DNA from: Hymenopellis radicata
Taxonomy: Eukaryota; Basidiomycota; Agaricomycetes; Agaricales; Physalacriaceae
Length of the DNA stretch: 64,000 nt
Assembly: GCA_015501595.1 (NCBI GenBank)
Contig: JADNRX010000054.1
Span: 1-64,000, forward strand
Direction: 5' to 3'
How positions within the stretch are numbered: the stretch's first letter is position 1; the number at the start of each line of letters is the position of its first letter. The position numbers and the translations under genes are program-made. A model generated the notes under the pieces. The model was given only the letters and a program-made list of their open reading frames with translations. It had not been told where the DNA came from and searched no databases. Positions 44,560-55,893 of the stretch are shown here, in pieces.

Positions 44560-45099
44560 TCAAGCGCCACCAGCATTCAACTTCGCTTCCTCCGCCATGA
44601 ACGACTTGAAAAACCCAGAATCCGTAAACTCTGTGAACTTGTTGATCTTCTTTCCCGACGCGTCCGCCTCGACGATGAACATATACTCGTTGTGCCAGGG
44701 CGTCCCATTCTTGGACGTGCCGTCGGAGTGTGCCTACATGGGAATGCAAGTAAGTAGGAAACGGGTGGACAGTGACTTGTACGCACGAGTATGACAACCG
44801 CATTTTCAAGTTTCTTGAGTTCATACACCTCATCAAACACGAACTACCTCCGTTATCAGCGCATGTCCCTCGTCGACACGTTGTCAAACTCACCTTCAAC
44901 TCCCCAGGCGCGAACCACGCATTCAAGAAACCCCCCTTCATCACCTTGTAATATTCCTGCTTTCCATCTTAGGCATCCCCATTGACGGCGGTTTGATAAC
45001 AACCTCTACATCGTCGGTGAAGTAGTCAACGACGCCGTCGAAATTCAACGCCTCAAGCTCGGTGACGGAGGATTGGAAGAGGACGGCAGTTGGATGCAT
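44560..45099 (-). CDS. SnoaL/NTF2-like small protein, possibly frameshifted
   Basis: Paralogue of the gene at 26.65-27.21 kb. Exon 1 from ATG 45099 reads MHPTAVLFQSSVTELEALNF, FDGVVDYFTDDVEV and KPPSMGMPK. The expected continuation (QEYYKVMKGGFLNAWF) lies one frame away, so a base is missing or gained near 44958. Later exons join well: FVFDEVYELKKLENAVVIL, then AHSDGTSKNGTPWHNEYMFI and INKFTEF-(V/T)DSGFFKSFM to the stop at 44560. The W-H-N-E-Y and K-F-T-E-F motifs match the first copy. The fold is a cone-shaped NTF2-like barrel; the substrate is unknown. A TATA box lies shortly upstream. Confidence 0.65.
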
Positions 45100-45130
45100 T
45101 TTTGAGACAGAGGAGATGTGACACCGGCTG

Positions 45131-45138
45131 GTTTTATA
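45131..45138 (-). promoter_or_regulatory. TATA box of the NTF2-like gene
   Basis: TATAAAAC on the minus strand, about 35 bases upstream of the ATG at 45099. The spacing leaves a very short 5' leader. Confidence 0.5.
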
Positions 45139-45453
45139 CTAGAATGACCAGCTGAAACACGTACTAATCGCTGGATTGAATTGCGTGGGAAGCATGTGTT
45201 GGAAGTCTCTATATAATGTCACACTCATGAATCAGCACAATGAGAAGAAATAGCTTACTTGCGAGTATTGTTTGCCCGACGTACCTAAATTCCGGATACC
45301 AGTCAAGAGCACACGGAAGTGCTGCCGAACGTCCAACGGAATCAGGCCGGCAAGTATAAAGTGGTATACGCAGTGCGGAGCGGCTGGAAGGAGGGAAATC
45401 ACAGCGTCTTGTACGAAATCTGAAGGCGATAAACGTTCCAGCTCCATTTCAGG

Positions 45454-48315
45454 CTCTGAGTCGTTGTAGAGATGAGAAGAACACTGAACAGAGAAGTCAA
45501 GGATGCGTTGCCGCACTCAGAGAAGAGCCTCGGAAAAGCCAGCTCAAAACGGTGTAGGCGGACGTGCAGGAAAGTCGATGATGGTTTTGAACAAGCAAAC
45601 ACAGATCAAGTGCTGCCCCTGTTTGATCCAAACTGGACGCGTTTCACGCGTATCCTTTGCTAGTTCGCCCCTTCAAGTCCAGTACATGAACGAGATACAT
45701 AGTATCCAGACGCACAGCGTGAATGACGACGAGACGCCATGCGGTTCGCGTAGTTTAAATACATGCTAGCAACCTCAGCGATAAGTTCAGCGAGAGTTGT
45801 AAGTCTGATTCTCAAGAATACACCGGAGGAAACCTGTGATTGTAACATAATTTGTACATGATTCGTTCTTTCAGGCGAGTCGCCCTAAGTTAAAACGCCT
45901 GCTAGTTACCCTTTCGCGAGACTCAATTGAACGCCATTTATCGCAACATCCCGCCCGCCAAGATTTGCTCCAGTTGGCGCTGCATCAGGTCCTGTCTCCT
46001 AGTGATCTCGTCGTGGTTACGCATTTGAGAAATTCGAATTTCCTCAACGCGACCAAGAAGCGTAGTCTGCATTGTCTTAAGGTCCTGCAGAATTTGCCTC
46101 GCCGACAAGTCGCTGCGTATCTTCGGAGGCTCGAAATCAGCTTTGTGTTCTCGCTCGCAAGTGTCTTTACACGTACCCCAAATGCGAGGCAAGCATCACT
46201 GACGCTGCCTCTTAGACGCTGCAACTCGTTCTTGATATGTGATTGCATCACGAAATATTTGACGCGATTAATGTTCTGTAATCGAGATATTGACTGCTTG
46301 ACCTTCTGAAGAGCGCTTCGAACAGGGCATATCAGACACGAATAGGAAAATGAAGGGGAGCACCCACAGAAGTAAGTCTCCAACGCTCTCGCTGCCGGCA
46401 AGCGATGGAGAGGCCGCGACTTCGTTAAAGATGGCGCATGTGATGAGTGTCGTGTGTTCAGCCAGCGCTATACACTCCGAACGGCATGCCTTGGCGCTCT
46501 AGGAAGGTATATGAGAAGGCACGGAGAGTTCCAGAGCTGGAACGTACCTCTGCGCTGCTAAGAATCTTCCGGAGCGTGCCACAGGCGCCCTCTACGATAC
46601 CTCCAAATCCCGGAATTACCTTGGACACGCTCTCCATAACCTCCAGACACCCGATTACAGTGGGAAGCGTCTCCAATCTGGCGGTAACAGATACTATGCC
46701 CACGGTGCTGGAACCATCCGCCTCTATTCGCTGAAGTACCATGAGGCTGTGAATCTCTGCCTGAGATTTGGCGAACTGCGCGATCAGAATTTGCATGAAA
46801 TCGCTCTGAGTCTCGTGGAGAGACCCAATCTTGCGAATCATTCTACGGACTCCAAGACCATTTATATCGAGGTAGCTGCACTGCGGGAGCAAGTTCTTCA
46901 AGATAGTTTTGAGCACAATACGATGCCACCCACCTCGCGTCGAAGCCTTTTAAATTGACAATAACATCGACACTCGTCGGTTTCGCCGCGGTCAATATCC
47001 GCGTAGTACACACAGCTTGTGGACACCGCAGCCATCTTGTCGTACCAAGTCACTGCACGCTCAGCTTCGTGCGGTGTCACAGAGAGGTGATACACCGTCA
47101 GAAGCGTCGTCATAATTCTTTTTGCGGCGGGATATTGCCTGTAGCCCCCCTATGACCCATTTTAGTCCGCGTCTGCTCAGTAGAAAAGAAAGCTAATCGC
47201 ACCTCAACCTCCTTCAACTTCCTCAGATCACCGCGACAACGCTTCATCAACGCCTCGCTCACCTCCTTCGGCTGAATCAATTCACGAGCAGCAGTAATGG
47301 CGACTTCCAGGCAAAGAGTAAGGGCCCGATGCCGCTCCTCCTCGGTAAGGGACTCCATGATGTGCGCCAAAGGATAATTCCGACAAACAGGCCGCCAGGG
47401 TGCCATCCTCGGCGGTAAATTCTGTAACATGCCCATCTGCACCCAGGATAGAGGATATCCCATGGCGACCCACTGCTCGTCCATCAGGGCATCATCCTCG
47501 AGAAGATCGTCGATGATGTCTACAACCTCAGGCTCCGTCAGCGTATGTAGGTCGATCCACCGGTGCGACAAGTTGGGGTCACCGTCATGGTGGCTGAGCT
47601 TGAGTGCGTGGAGCCCGGACCACGTGTGCCGGCTATAGGAGCTGAGGTAGAGGACGTTTATACCGTCCGCTCGTGGCTTCCGCTGCTCTTCTTCCCATGC
47701 TTCGAACTCTTTTTCCGCCTTTTTGAACACCAAGTGCGCCGCATCCAATTCTTTGTGGTATTGTTCGCGGGCGACGTTCCAGGCTTTCTCCGACGGGCTG
47801 GGATCGCGCACCATCTTTGGAGGATTTGGGCGTTGAACAAGTGAGTCAAACGCATGCCATGAACGTGCGAAAGGGTTTTGTTCGAGGATAAGATCACCCG
47901 GTGCTAAGAGCAGTGGACAATAACCGAGGGAAACGTAGGGTCCTTCGCCAAACGTGCTCATCGGGGCGGAGAGTCATGCGAGAGGTATGTCGTCGTAACC
48001 CATGCCTGTTTAAAAGGGTTACCATGCGGTTCCGCAATCAGCTTCGACGCATCACACGATCACCTCTTGGCTATGCCCGTGTACAAGAGGACCCACAATC
48101 AGCGAAGATTGCCATATCGCGCTAGAACCCGGTAATAACAGATCGTACAGCATGTACGGATGATGAAAGACGCCGTTTAGCTGTAATCACTTTGGGGGTT
48201 GGATCCGCCAATGGGGAAGCGTCAAGCGCATCCAGGTACACGGTCATTTTTTCTGTACAGCAAGTCAAGCTGACAGCGAAAGAAAAGTCCGTCATTGCGG
48301 CATTGTTGTCGCGGA
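45454..48315. repeat. Segmental tandem duplication, unit A (about 2.9 kb)
   Basis: Begins at CTCTGAGTCGTTGTAGAGATGAG and ends at the same junction (TTGTCGCGGA then CTCTGAG) where unit B begins. It contains helical-bundle gene copy A and its 5' flank. Long stretches are nearly identical to unit B, for example 46640-46975 against 49520-49855. Confidence 0.88.
45938..47961 (-). CDS. Helical-bundle (MLKL/HeLo-like) family protein, copy A
   Basis: Exon 1 (from ATG 47961) has an N-terminus unlike copy B (MSTFGEGPYVSLGYCPLLL). The shared part follows: KAWNVAREQYHKELDAAHLV with a charged coiled-coil (KKAEKEFEAWEEEQ), RWIDLHTLT, WRPVCRNYPL and ALTLCLEVAITAARELIQPK. Later exons add TTLLTVYHLSVTP, VYYADIDRGETDECRCYC, then TQSDFMQILIAQFAKSQAEI, ETLPTVIGCLEVMESVSKVI-PGFGGIVEG and SRLQNINRVKYFVMQSHIK. 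The last exon is a coiled-coil (LKTMQTTLLGRVEEIRISQM) ending GGMLR at 45938. The helical C-terminal half resembles N-terminal bundles of fungal NLR/MLKL-like proteins, here without an attached NTPase. A membrane-acting cell-death role is inference. Confidence 0.7.
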
Positions 48316-51300
48316 CTCTGAGTCGTTGTAGAGATGAGAAGAACACCGAAGAGAGAAGTAAAGGATGCCTCGCTGCATCTCAGAGAAGAGCCTCGGAAAA
48401 GCCAGGTTAAAACGGTTTAGGCGGACGTGCAGGAAAGTCGTGGATGATGGTTTTGAACAAGCAAACACAGATCACGTGCGGCCCCTGTTTGATCCAAACT
48501 GGACGCGTTTCACGCGTATCCTTTGCTAGTCCGCCCCTTCAAGTCCAGTACATGAACGAGATACATAGTATCCAGACGCACAGCGTGAATGACGACGAGA
48601 CGCCATGCGGTTCGCGTAGTTTAAATACATGGTAACAACATCGATAACGACGCCCAGTTCAGCGAGAGTGGTTAAGTCTGATTCTCAAGAATACACCGGA
48701 GGAAACGTGTGATTGTAACATAATTTGTACATGATTCGTTCTTTCAGGCGAGTCGCCCTAAGTTATCCAAAACGCCTACTAGTTACTACCCTTTCACAAG
48801 ACTAAATTGAACGCCATTTATCGCAACATCCCGCCCGCCAAGATTTGCTCCAGTTGGCGCTGCATCAGGTCCTGCTTCCTAGTCATCTCGTCGTGGTTAC
48901 GCATTTGAGAAATTCGGATTTCCTCAACGCGCCCAAGAAGCGTAGTCTGCATCGTCTTAAGATCTTGCAGAATTTGTCTCGCCGACAAGTCACTGCGTAT
49001 CTTCGGAAGCTCGAAATCAGCTACGGGTTCTCGCTCGCAAGTGTCTTATACACGTACCCCAAACGCTAGGCAAGCATCACTGACACTGTCTCTTAGACGT
49101 TGTAACTCGTTCTTGATGTGTGATTGCATCACGAAATATTTGACGCGACTAATGTTCTGTAATCGAGATATTGACTTCTTGACCTTCTGAAGAGCGCTTC
49201 GAACAGGGCGTATCAGACACGAATAGGAAAATGAAGCGGAGCACCTACAGCAGTAAGTCTCCAACGCTCTCGTTGCCGGCAAGGGATGGAGAGGCCGCGA
49301 CTTCGTTGAAGATGGCACATGTGATGAGTGTCGTGTGTTCAGCCAGCGCTATACACTCCGAACGGCATGCATTGGCACTCTAGAAAGGTATATGAGAAGG
49401 CACGGAGAGTTCCAGAGCCGATATGTACCTCTGCGGAGCTAAGAATCTTCCGGAGCGTGCCACAGGCGCCCTCTACGATACCTCCAAAACCGGGAATGAC
49501 CTTGGATACGCTCTCCATAACCTCCAGACACCCGATTACAGTGGGAAGCGTCTCCAATCTGGCGGTAACAGATACTATGCCCACGGTGCTGGAACCATCC
49601 GCCTCTATTCGCTGAAGTACCATGAGGCTGTGAATCTCTGCCTGAGATTTGGCGAACTGCGCGATCAGAATTTGCATGAAATCGCTCTGAGTCTCGTGGA
49701 GAGACCCAATCTTGCGAATCATTCTACGGACTCCAAGACCATTTATATCGAGGTAGCTGCACTGCGGGAGCAGGTTCTTCAAGATAGTTTTGAGCACAAT
49801 ACGATGCCACCCACCTCGCGTCGAAGCCTTTTAAATTGACAATAACATCGACACTCGTCGGTTTCGCCGCGGTCAATATCCGCGTAGTACACACAGCTTG
49901 TGGACACCGCAGCCATCTTGTCGTACCAAGTCACTGCACGCTCAGCTTCGTGCGGGGTCCTTGAGAGGTGATAAACCGTTAGAAGCGTGGTGATAATTCT
50001 TTTGGCGGTGGGATATCGGTGGCACCCCTGCAACCCCATCTTAGTCCGCGTCTGCTAAGTGGAAAAGAAAACTAATCGCACCACATCCTCCTTCAACTTC
50101 CTCAGATCACCGCGACAACGCTTCATCAACGCATCGCTCAGCTTCTTCGGCTGGATCAATTCACGAGCAGCAGTAATGGCGACTTCCAGGCAAAGTGTAA
50201 GGGCCCGATGTCGCTCTTCCTCGGTAAGGGACTCCATGATGCGGCCCAGAGGATAATTCCGACAGTTAGGCCGCCAGATTTCCATCCTCGGCGGTAGGTT
50301 CCGTAATATAACCATCTGCACGTAGGATATAGGAAATTGGGTGGTCTCCCACTGCTCCTGACGGTCGTTTAGCTCGTCTGTAACAGCATTATCCTCGAAA
50401 ATTTTCGTAACCTCGGGCCCCGTTAGCGTATGTAGGTCGATCCACCGGTACGACAAGTTGGAGTCACCGTCAGGGATCTTGAGTGCGTGAGGCATGTATC
50501 GATCGCACTTCGACGGGTCAGCGGGGCGGAAGTAGACAACGCTCATACCGTCCGCTCGTGGCTTCCACTGCTCTTGTTCCCATGCCTTGAACTCCTTTTC
50601 AGCTTTTTTTAACACCAAATGCGCGGCATCCCATTGTTTGTGGTATCGTTCGCGGGCGACGTTCCAGGCAAGTTCGTCCAACGGGCACACCTCTGGAAGT
50701 TGCGGCAGAAAAACAAGGTCAGGCGCTCCAGCGCAAGGACCACGCCATTTTTTCCAGAGGAGTGGATCCCAAGAAACGGCATCGTAGGACCCTATGGTAG
50801 ACCTAGGCCTGCCCATCGGGGCACGACAGTTGGTACAACAGTAGTCGCGCATTTTAGCGCTATAACCTGAAATAACATCAGAATGTCAGCCGTCGGAGAC
50901 CAAAGGATCGACGCGGGATTGACATTTTGCTTCGATGACGATGAATACGCTGGAAAGACGAGTAAATAATGCGCACTTTTCTTTTTTCGGCAGGCATCAC
51001 AGCCAGCGCGAGGAAGGTCAGAGTCGCTTTCGTCGGACGACATGACTGTTATGTATGAAGCAGCAACAGTGGCGACTTGAACCCGACTGAAACGGCAGCA
51101 TGAGTCAATTTAAACTCCAGTCAAGGCAAGCGTACCTACGGCAGGGAGACGCGAGAGATATCGTCGTCGTAACCCATGCCTGTTTATAAGGGTTACCATG
51201 CGGTTCCGCAATCAGCTTCGATGCATCACACGATCACCTCTTGGCTGTGCCCGTGTACAAGAGGATCCACAATCCGCGAAGATTACCATATAGCGCTAGA

Positions 51301-51500
51301 ACCCGGTAATAATAAAAGATCGTACAGCACACGGCTCTGCATGCACGGATAATGAAAGACGCCGTTTAGCTGTAATCACTTTGGGGGTTAGATCCGCCAA
51401 TGCGCAAGCGTCGAGCGCATCCAGGTACACGGACATTTTTTTCTGTACAGCAAGTCAAAGAAAGAAAAGCCTGTCCGAATTGCGCCATTGTTGTCGCGGA
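48316..51500. repeat. Segmental tandem duplication, unit B (about 3.2 kb)
   Basis: Second copy of unit A in direct orientation. It ends at TTGTCGCGGA before unrelated sequence. It is about 0.3 kb longer than unit A because it retains the extra 5' exon and intron of the helical-bundle gene near 50.8-51.04 kb. Confidence 0.86.
48818..51043 (-). CDS. Helical-bundle family protein with N-terminal Cys cluster, copy B
   Basis: Exon 1 (from ATG 51043) reads MSSDESDSDLPRAGCDACRKKK. It splices across an intron (GTGCGC..TTTCAG) to SYSAKMRDYCCTNCRAPMGR, giving C-x2-C-x13-C-C-x2-C, a probable zinc ribbon absent from copies A and C. The rest follows copy A: ELAWNVARERYHKQWDAAHL, RWIDLHTLTGPEV, WRPNCRNYPLG, ALTLCLEVAITAAREL, then TTLLTVYHLSRTP, CVYYADIDRG, the PGFGG helical region and the coiled-coil end GGMLR at 48818. 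It is probably the ancestral arrangement of the tandem pair, since part of its first exon region is missing in unit A. Intron phases match between copies. Confidence 0.7.
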
Positions 51501-51591
51501 AGGATGGTGGGTCGTCGTGTTGACAAGATCCTCAAACTAGGATAGTGGTTAGTTGAATGTCCTGTCATATCACGGCAAGATCTCCAAGAAA

Positions 51592-51830
51592 CAACGCACC
51601 ATTGGGCATTGGGGGATTTCTCCATTTGCTCTGCACCCCGTTCTCCCAGTGTCGTCGACGCCAGGTATGAGATGCATGACGGCTTGGATGTCTTTAAAAG
51701 GGTACGACGAGACGCTACTGTGGAGGTGCAGACGCGTCACGGTGAGGGTTTTAGACAAGCAGATATAGATCACGTGTGCCCTTGGTGTAAACGTGTAAGT
51801 ATCCTTTGCTATTTCCAGCTTGAAGTCGAG
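51592..51830. repeat. Decayed dispersed repeat, copy 1 of a local family
   Basis: Shares GGATTTCTCCATTTGCTCTG, CCAGGTATGAGATG, GGCTTGGATGTCT and TATCCTTTGCTA-like words with 52240-52500. The right half (GTGGAGGTGCAGACGCGTC, GATCACGTG) also matches 45540-45660 and 48415-48540. A short frame here has CPWCKR. It looks like the broken 3' part of a gene copied several times. Confidence 0.6.
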
Positions 51831-52239
51831 ATCCGACGTCTTTCCACGATACGGGGGATGGGGGTTATTGATGGGCATCTTCTTCGGTTTTTGAGAAGAA
51901 GTTCCTGTAGCGTTTGGCGCGGTTCACAGCACCCATTTGCTTGCATGTCGATAAGTTTCATATGTATAGTCCTCCACACAAATTATAAGTTATAACGGAT
52001 TCTACGCCAGAGACTGCGACCTCAATTACATAGTACCTGCAGCACGACCTCTACTTTGCCCTACCTTGCTTCGTGATGGGGATGCACGAAGTGAGCTGTG
52101 CTGGATTCCCGCCTTGTGTGAGGCTGCTCCTCTGTCGGGCAGTGCACAGCACGGGTGGAAATTCGGCCTGGCCGCGTGGGAGATGGGCACCCACGTGGCC
52201 CGAAAACCTGTCGTCTTAATCCACAAGACGAGGCACCAC

Positions 52240-52500
52240 CACCACCACCATTGCGCATTGGAGGATTTCTCCATTTGCTCTGCACCCCCGTTCTCCCGAG
52301 TCGAGCCAGGTATGAGATGAGTGATGGCTTGGATGTCTCTAAAAGGTACGACGAGATGCTAGCTCAAAATGCTTCATGTGGAGGTACAGACGCGTCGTGG
52401 TGAGGGTTATGGAAAAGGAAAGAAGTATCACGTGTTCCCTCGCTGCAACCCTACAACTTCTCTTCTCTTCTGTATCCTTTACTAGTTCCAGCCGATGGAT
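52240..52500. repeat. Decayed dispersed repeat, copy 2 of a local family
   Basis: Same order of matches as 51592-51830, with several small insertions. A CAC repeat (CACCACCACCACCACCATT) lies at its left edge. No intact frame. Confidence 0.6.
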
Positions 52501-52928
52501 GTCTGTGCACGTACAAGACGTTCATACTCTTGCGCGTGTCGTCTTCCATTGCGTCGCTGAAAAAGAGAAAGATTGTCAGGACTCGGATGCATCGACATCA
52601 AAGAAGTCGAAACCTGTCAGTGGGGCGTCCCATTGTTCTTCGCACCAAGTAGTATGGTTTTCCGTAAATTGTACCTATTAGTATTTTTCAGTTTGCTATC
52701 ACCAGACATAGAAGCGTCACAATGCCGGAGATAGACGTGCCTCTTCTTGCTTCGATCCGCCCCACAACACAGCAAAATCATTCATGGTCTTCAAGTTCTT
52801 AAACAAAGCAAGTAACTAACTAAATAATGTAAATGTAAGCAGAGGTATGAATGGATGTGGGTATTCAGTCAATAAACGAGTGCATGAGTATCAATGAAAA
52901 AAGCAAAACATCAACATCCTATCGGGCC

Positions 52929-55893
52929 TCACATCAACCCAAACGAAAACCCCTGCACCTCCACCTTACTCTCTTCCACCTCCTCCTGGTCCTCCACAAC
53001 TAGCGCCTTATGCTCCTGCACCGTATCCGCATCCTCCTCCTCCTCTTCAACCACACACTCCCCTCCCCCTCCTCTCCCCTAACCCACTCCCCCCACCCAC
53101 CCTTCTCTCCCTCAGCGGGATACACCACCCCCCTCACACCCTCCCACGACGCGCCCAGCCACACCGCATACTCCCGACTCCCCGGCGCAACCCTTACAGT
53201 CTCCACCGCCGGATACGCCGGGAGCACCACCAGCACCATCTGCCACAGCGCGCGCGTGCGCTCCCTCTCCGCCCGCTCCACGCTCTCCGCCTCTTCCGCC
53301 TGGCGCCGCTTCTGGGCCGCAGTCTGCGGGATCTCGACCCGCGCGGACGACACCATCTCCTGCACCCCCAGCTCGCGCACGCCGCCAAACTCCTTCGCGG
53401 CGACCCGCAGCACCTTGTCCCGCGTCCGCTTGTCGAGCGCACGACCAAACACAAGATGCAGCGCCCGGAGCGTGCTCCCGCCGTCCTTTTGTGGAAACGT
53501 AAACGTCAACGGACCGTCCTTTTTGGGTGGCGGACTCGCAAAGTGCTGCCGGTCCGTCGCGTCGCGGACAACGCGCCACAGCGCAGCAGGCTTGAACCCC
53601 GCATAAAGCGGCGTTGTCAGCGTCACCGTGAGCTGTACAAGTGGACGAGGACGCTAGGAATCTATGAGACAAGCACTTGAATGCAGACAAACAATCTTAC
53701 CTGGCACAAAGCCATAACAATCGCCGGCGGCGCGTGCAGGTGCGTCAAATGCGGAAGAAGCGTCGACGAGCGCAGCTTATCATGCAGCACGAGCGAAGGA
53801 GTAGGCGACGTCGGCGTCGTAGGGCGACGCGGAACCAACAACGTGGACTTCCTCTCTCCTCCTCCCGCGGGCTGCGTGAACAGCGAGTCATCCTTCAACC
53901 CAGGCGGATACTCCGGGCCCATAGGACTCGTCGGCGCCGCCACCCCCTCACGACTCCCAGGTCTCCCCTCCCCCCCTCCTCCTCTCCCAAATCCACCGCC
54001 TCCTCAACAAGCAACGGCCACTTCACCTCCACAACATTCACCATCCCATCCAGCCACCTCACCACCGCCGCCCACTCGTCCTTCCCCAGCGTCACCACCC
54101 CTCCCTCATCCCCCCCGTCCCCATCCCCATTCCCAAACACCACCCTTCTCAACCCAAACGCCGAATGGCCCTGCATAACCCGCGCATCAAACGTCGGAAT
54201 CTCCAGCTCCTCGAGGTGCACCATCAGCGGAATCATGCGCTCCAGCGACAGCCGCCAGTTCAGCGCCGCCGAGGGCGTGTAGTAGCTCCCCCTGAACGCA
54301 CTCGGATCCCAAGAACTGAGTTCCAGCCGCCTCACCAACTCTGCCTTGCCTGGACGGAGCGCAGCACTCGGTGGATCCTCCAGTACGCTGTATAACGCAG
54401 CATCGGCAAAGGGCCGTAGAACGCGGGACACGCGCGCGACACTCGTGAGAGCAGTGGTGGAGAGGTATGTCCGCGAGAGCAGCGTCCGCAAAAGGGAGGG
54501 CGGTAACGTGTGGATCCTGGGCGGAGGGGGAGGAGGAGGTGTGGGTGTGGAACAGGTGCGTGGTGAGGGTGAAGGAGAATGCTTTGGAAGGGAAGATGGA
54601 GGCCTCGGAGGAGTAAAGAACGGTGCAGCAGAAACTGTCCCAGAGCGCGTTCGACGCCGTTCCTTGCCTGGCGGCTCAGGTAGCGGCTCTCGAGGCGGTG
54701 GACCTGTCGGTGGGGAGCCAACCATCGAGTGCCGGCGATCGCCGTCTCCACGAATGCTCGACTCGCTATACACACTAGATCCGCTCATACTCATCCTGCT
54801 CGTCCGTATCGCAGTCGGCACACGCTCACGCGCGATAGCAGGTGCTGCAGGAAGAGGCTTATCCGTGGCCAAGGCTCTTCCGGCAGAAGAACTGGGACGC
54901 GACTCGCCTGGTTCTGGCATAAAAAATGGATTCGCATTCTTCGGCGAGGTCGTCCGCTTCAACCCATTCCTGAATTTGCACACATCAGTCTTAATCATTT
55001 GAAAGAAATGGAACCACTAACCCAGTGCCATTAATCTCCTTCGTGCGCAGTGGACTCGGAGGTGGGCTGGCCGTACTCACAATACTAGCCCTAGGATCAC
55101 CCATGACACTCGCTCGAGGACTTCCCGGTACGCGTAATGGACTCGCTAGCGGCGCCTTGTACGCATACGCGACCTGGACCTCCACCTGCTCCCCATAGTC
55201 AGATTCAGAACCCGTGTCCGAGTCTGTCTCCAAGTCCCCAAAGACCGTCGTCGAGTCCTGCGAGTAATGATGGTGATGGTGATGGTGATGATGGTGGTGT
55301 TCGATAGGTTGTCGATATTCAGGAGGGGCGTTAGGAGCCTGAGGATATCCATGGCGTCGCTCTTGATCTCGCTGGAGTGCCGAATCCTGCGAATATCTGT
55401 ACTCCCCGCTCTCTTCCCTCACATGCCCCAACGTCATACTACCCGCTACTCCTCCACCTCGCGTGCTCCCATTCCGTGATCTAACGCCGCCTCCCCTTGA
55501 CCCATTCGTTGCTTTCACAACGTCCTCCGTCCCACTCGTCGGTGCAACGGAACCCATACTCATATCCATATCTCCCAATCCGCTTGGGCGCCGGATCTCA
55601 CCCACATCTTCCCCGTCGTCCCCTTCTTCCTCGGTTTCCTCCATGTCGTGGTGAGAACCGTCTCCATCCCCATTCGAGTAATGCGAAAATGCAGACGTGG
55701 GCCGCGCAAACACTTTGGAGACGCGTTTCATGATACTGCTGCTAGGCGAGCGCTGGTTAAAGTAGAATGTTGGAATCAGTGCACGTGCAAGAAGTGAAGG
55801 AATCAAGGACGAAACAAAACTCACAGGACTACCCTCTATGCCCGCACCGCGCTTTCTCCCAGCCCGCCCGTCTGTCGATGACCGTCGAAACAT
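52929..55893 (-). CDS. Large low-complexity protein with an LRR/F-box-like region
   Basis: One minus-strand gene of about 900 residues. Exon 1 starts MFRRSSTDGRAGRKRGAG. The next exon is disordered and Ser/Gly/Glu-rich, with an eleven-His run at 55267-55299 (EHHH..HYSQDS). A 3' splice near 54970 leads to NGLKRTTSPKNANPFF, a long Pro/Ser/Arg-rich stretch, and an ordered part: LLSRTYLSTTALTSVARVSR, ALYSVLEDP, LELSSWD, HLEELEIPTFDARVMQGH, AFGLRRVVF and MVNVVEVKWPLLVEE. Later come HLTHLHAPPAIVMALCQ, LTVTLTTPLYAGFKPAALWRV and LRALHLVFGRALDKRT, typical of the recognition half of Agaricomycete F-box-like proteins. Two single missing bases, both in G-rich runs (near 53.97 kb and 53.07 kb), separate frames that otherwise read through to GFSFGLM at 52929. 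Confidence 0.6.

Noticed and set aside
26000..45100. Biosynthetic gene cluster
   Set aside because: A transporter, a Zn2Cys6 factor, a methyltransferase and two NTF2-like proteins are suggestive, but no backbone enzyme is present; the methyltransferase and transporter families are largely housekeeping.
49423..49839. 138-residue plus-strand frame inside unit B
   Set aside because: It is the antisense shadow of the helical-bundle gene and its counterpart in unit A is broken.
53112..53690. Long GC-rich frames in other phases
   Set aside because: They are shadows of the LRR-like gene exon, with extreme Ala/Gly/Arg composition.
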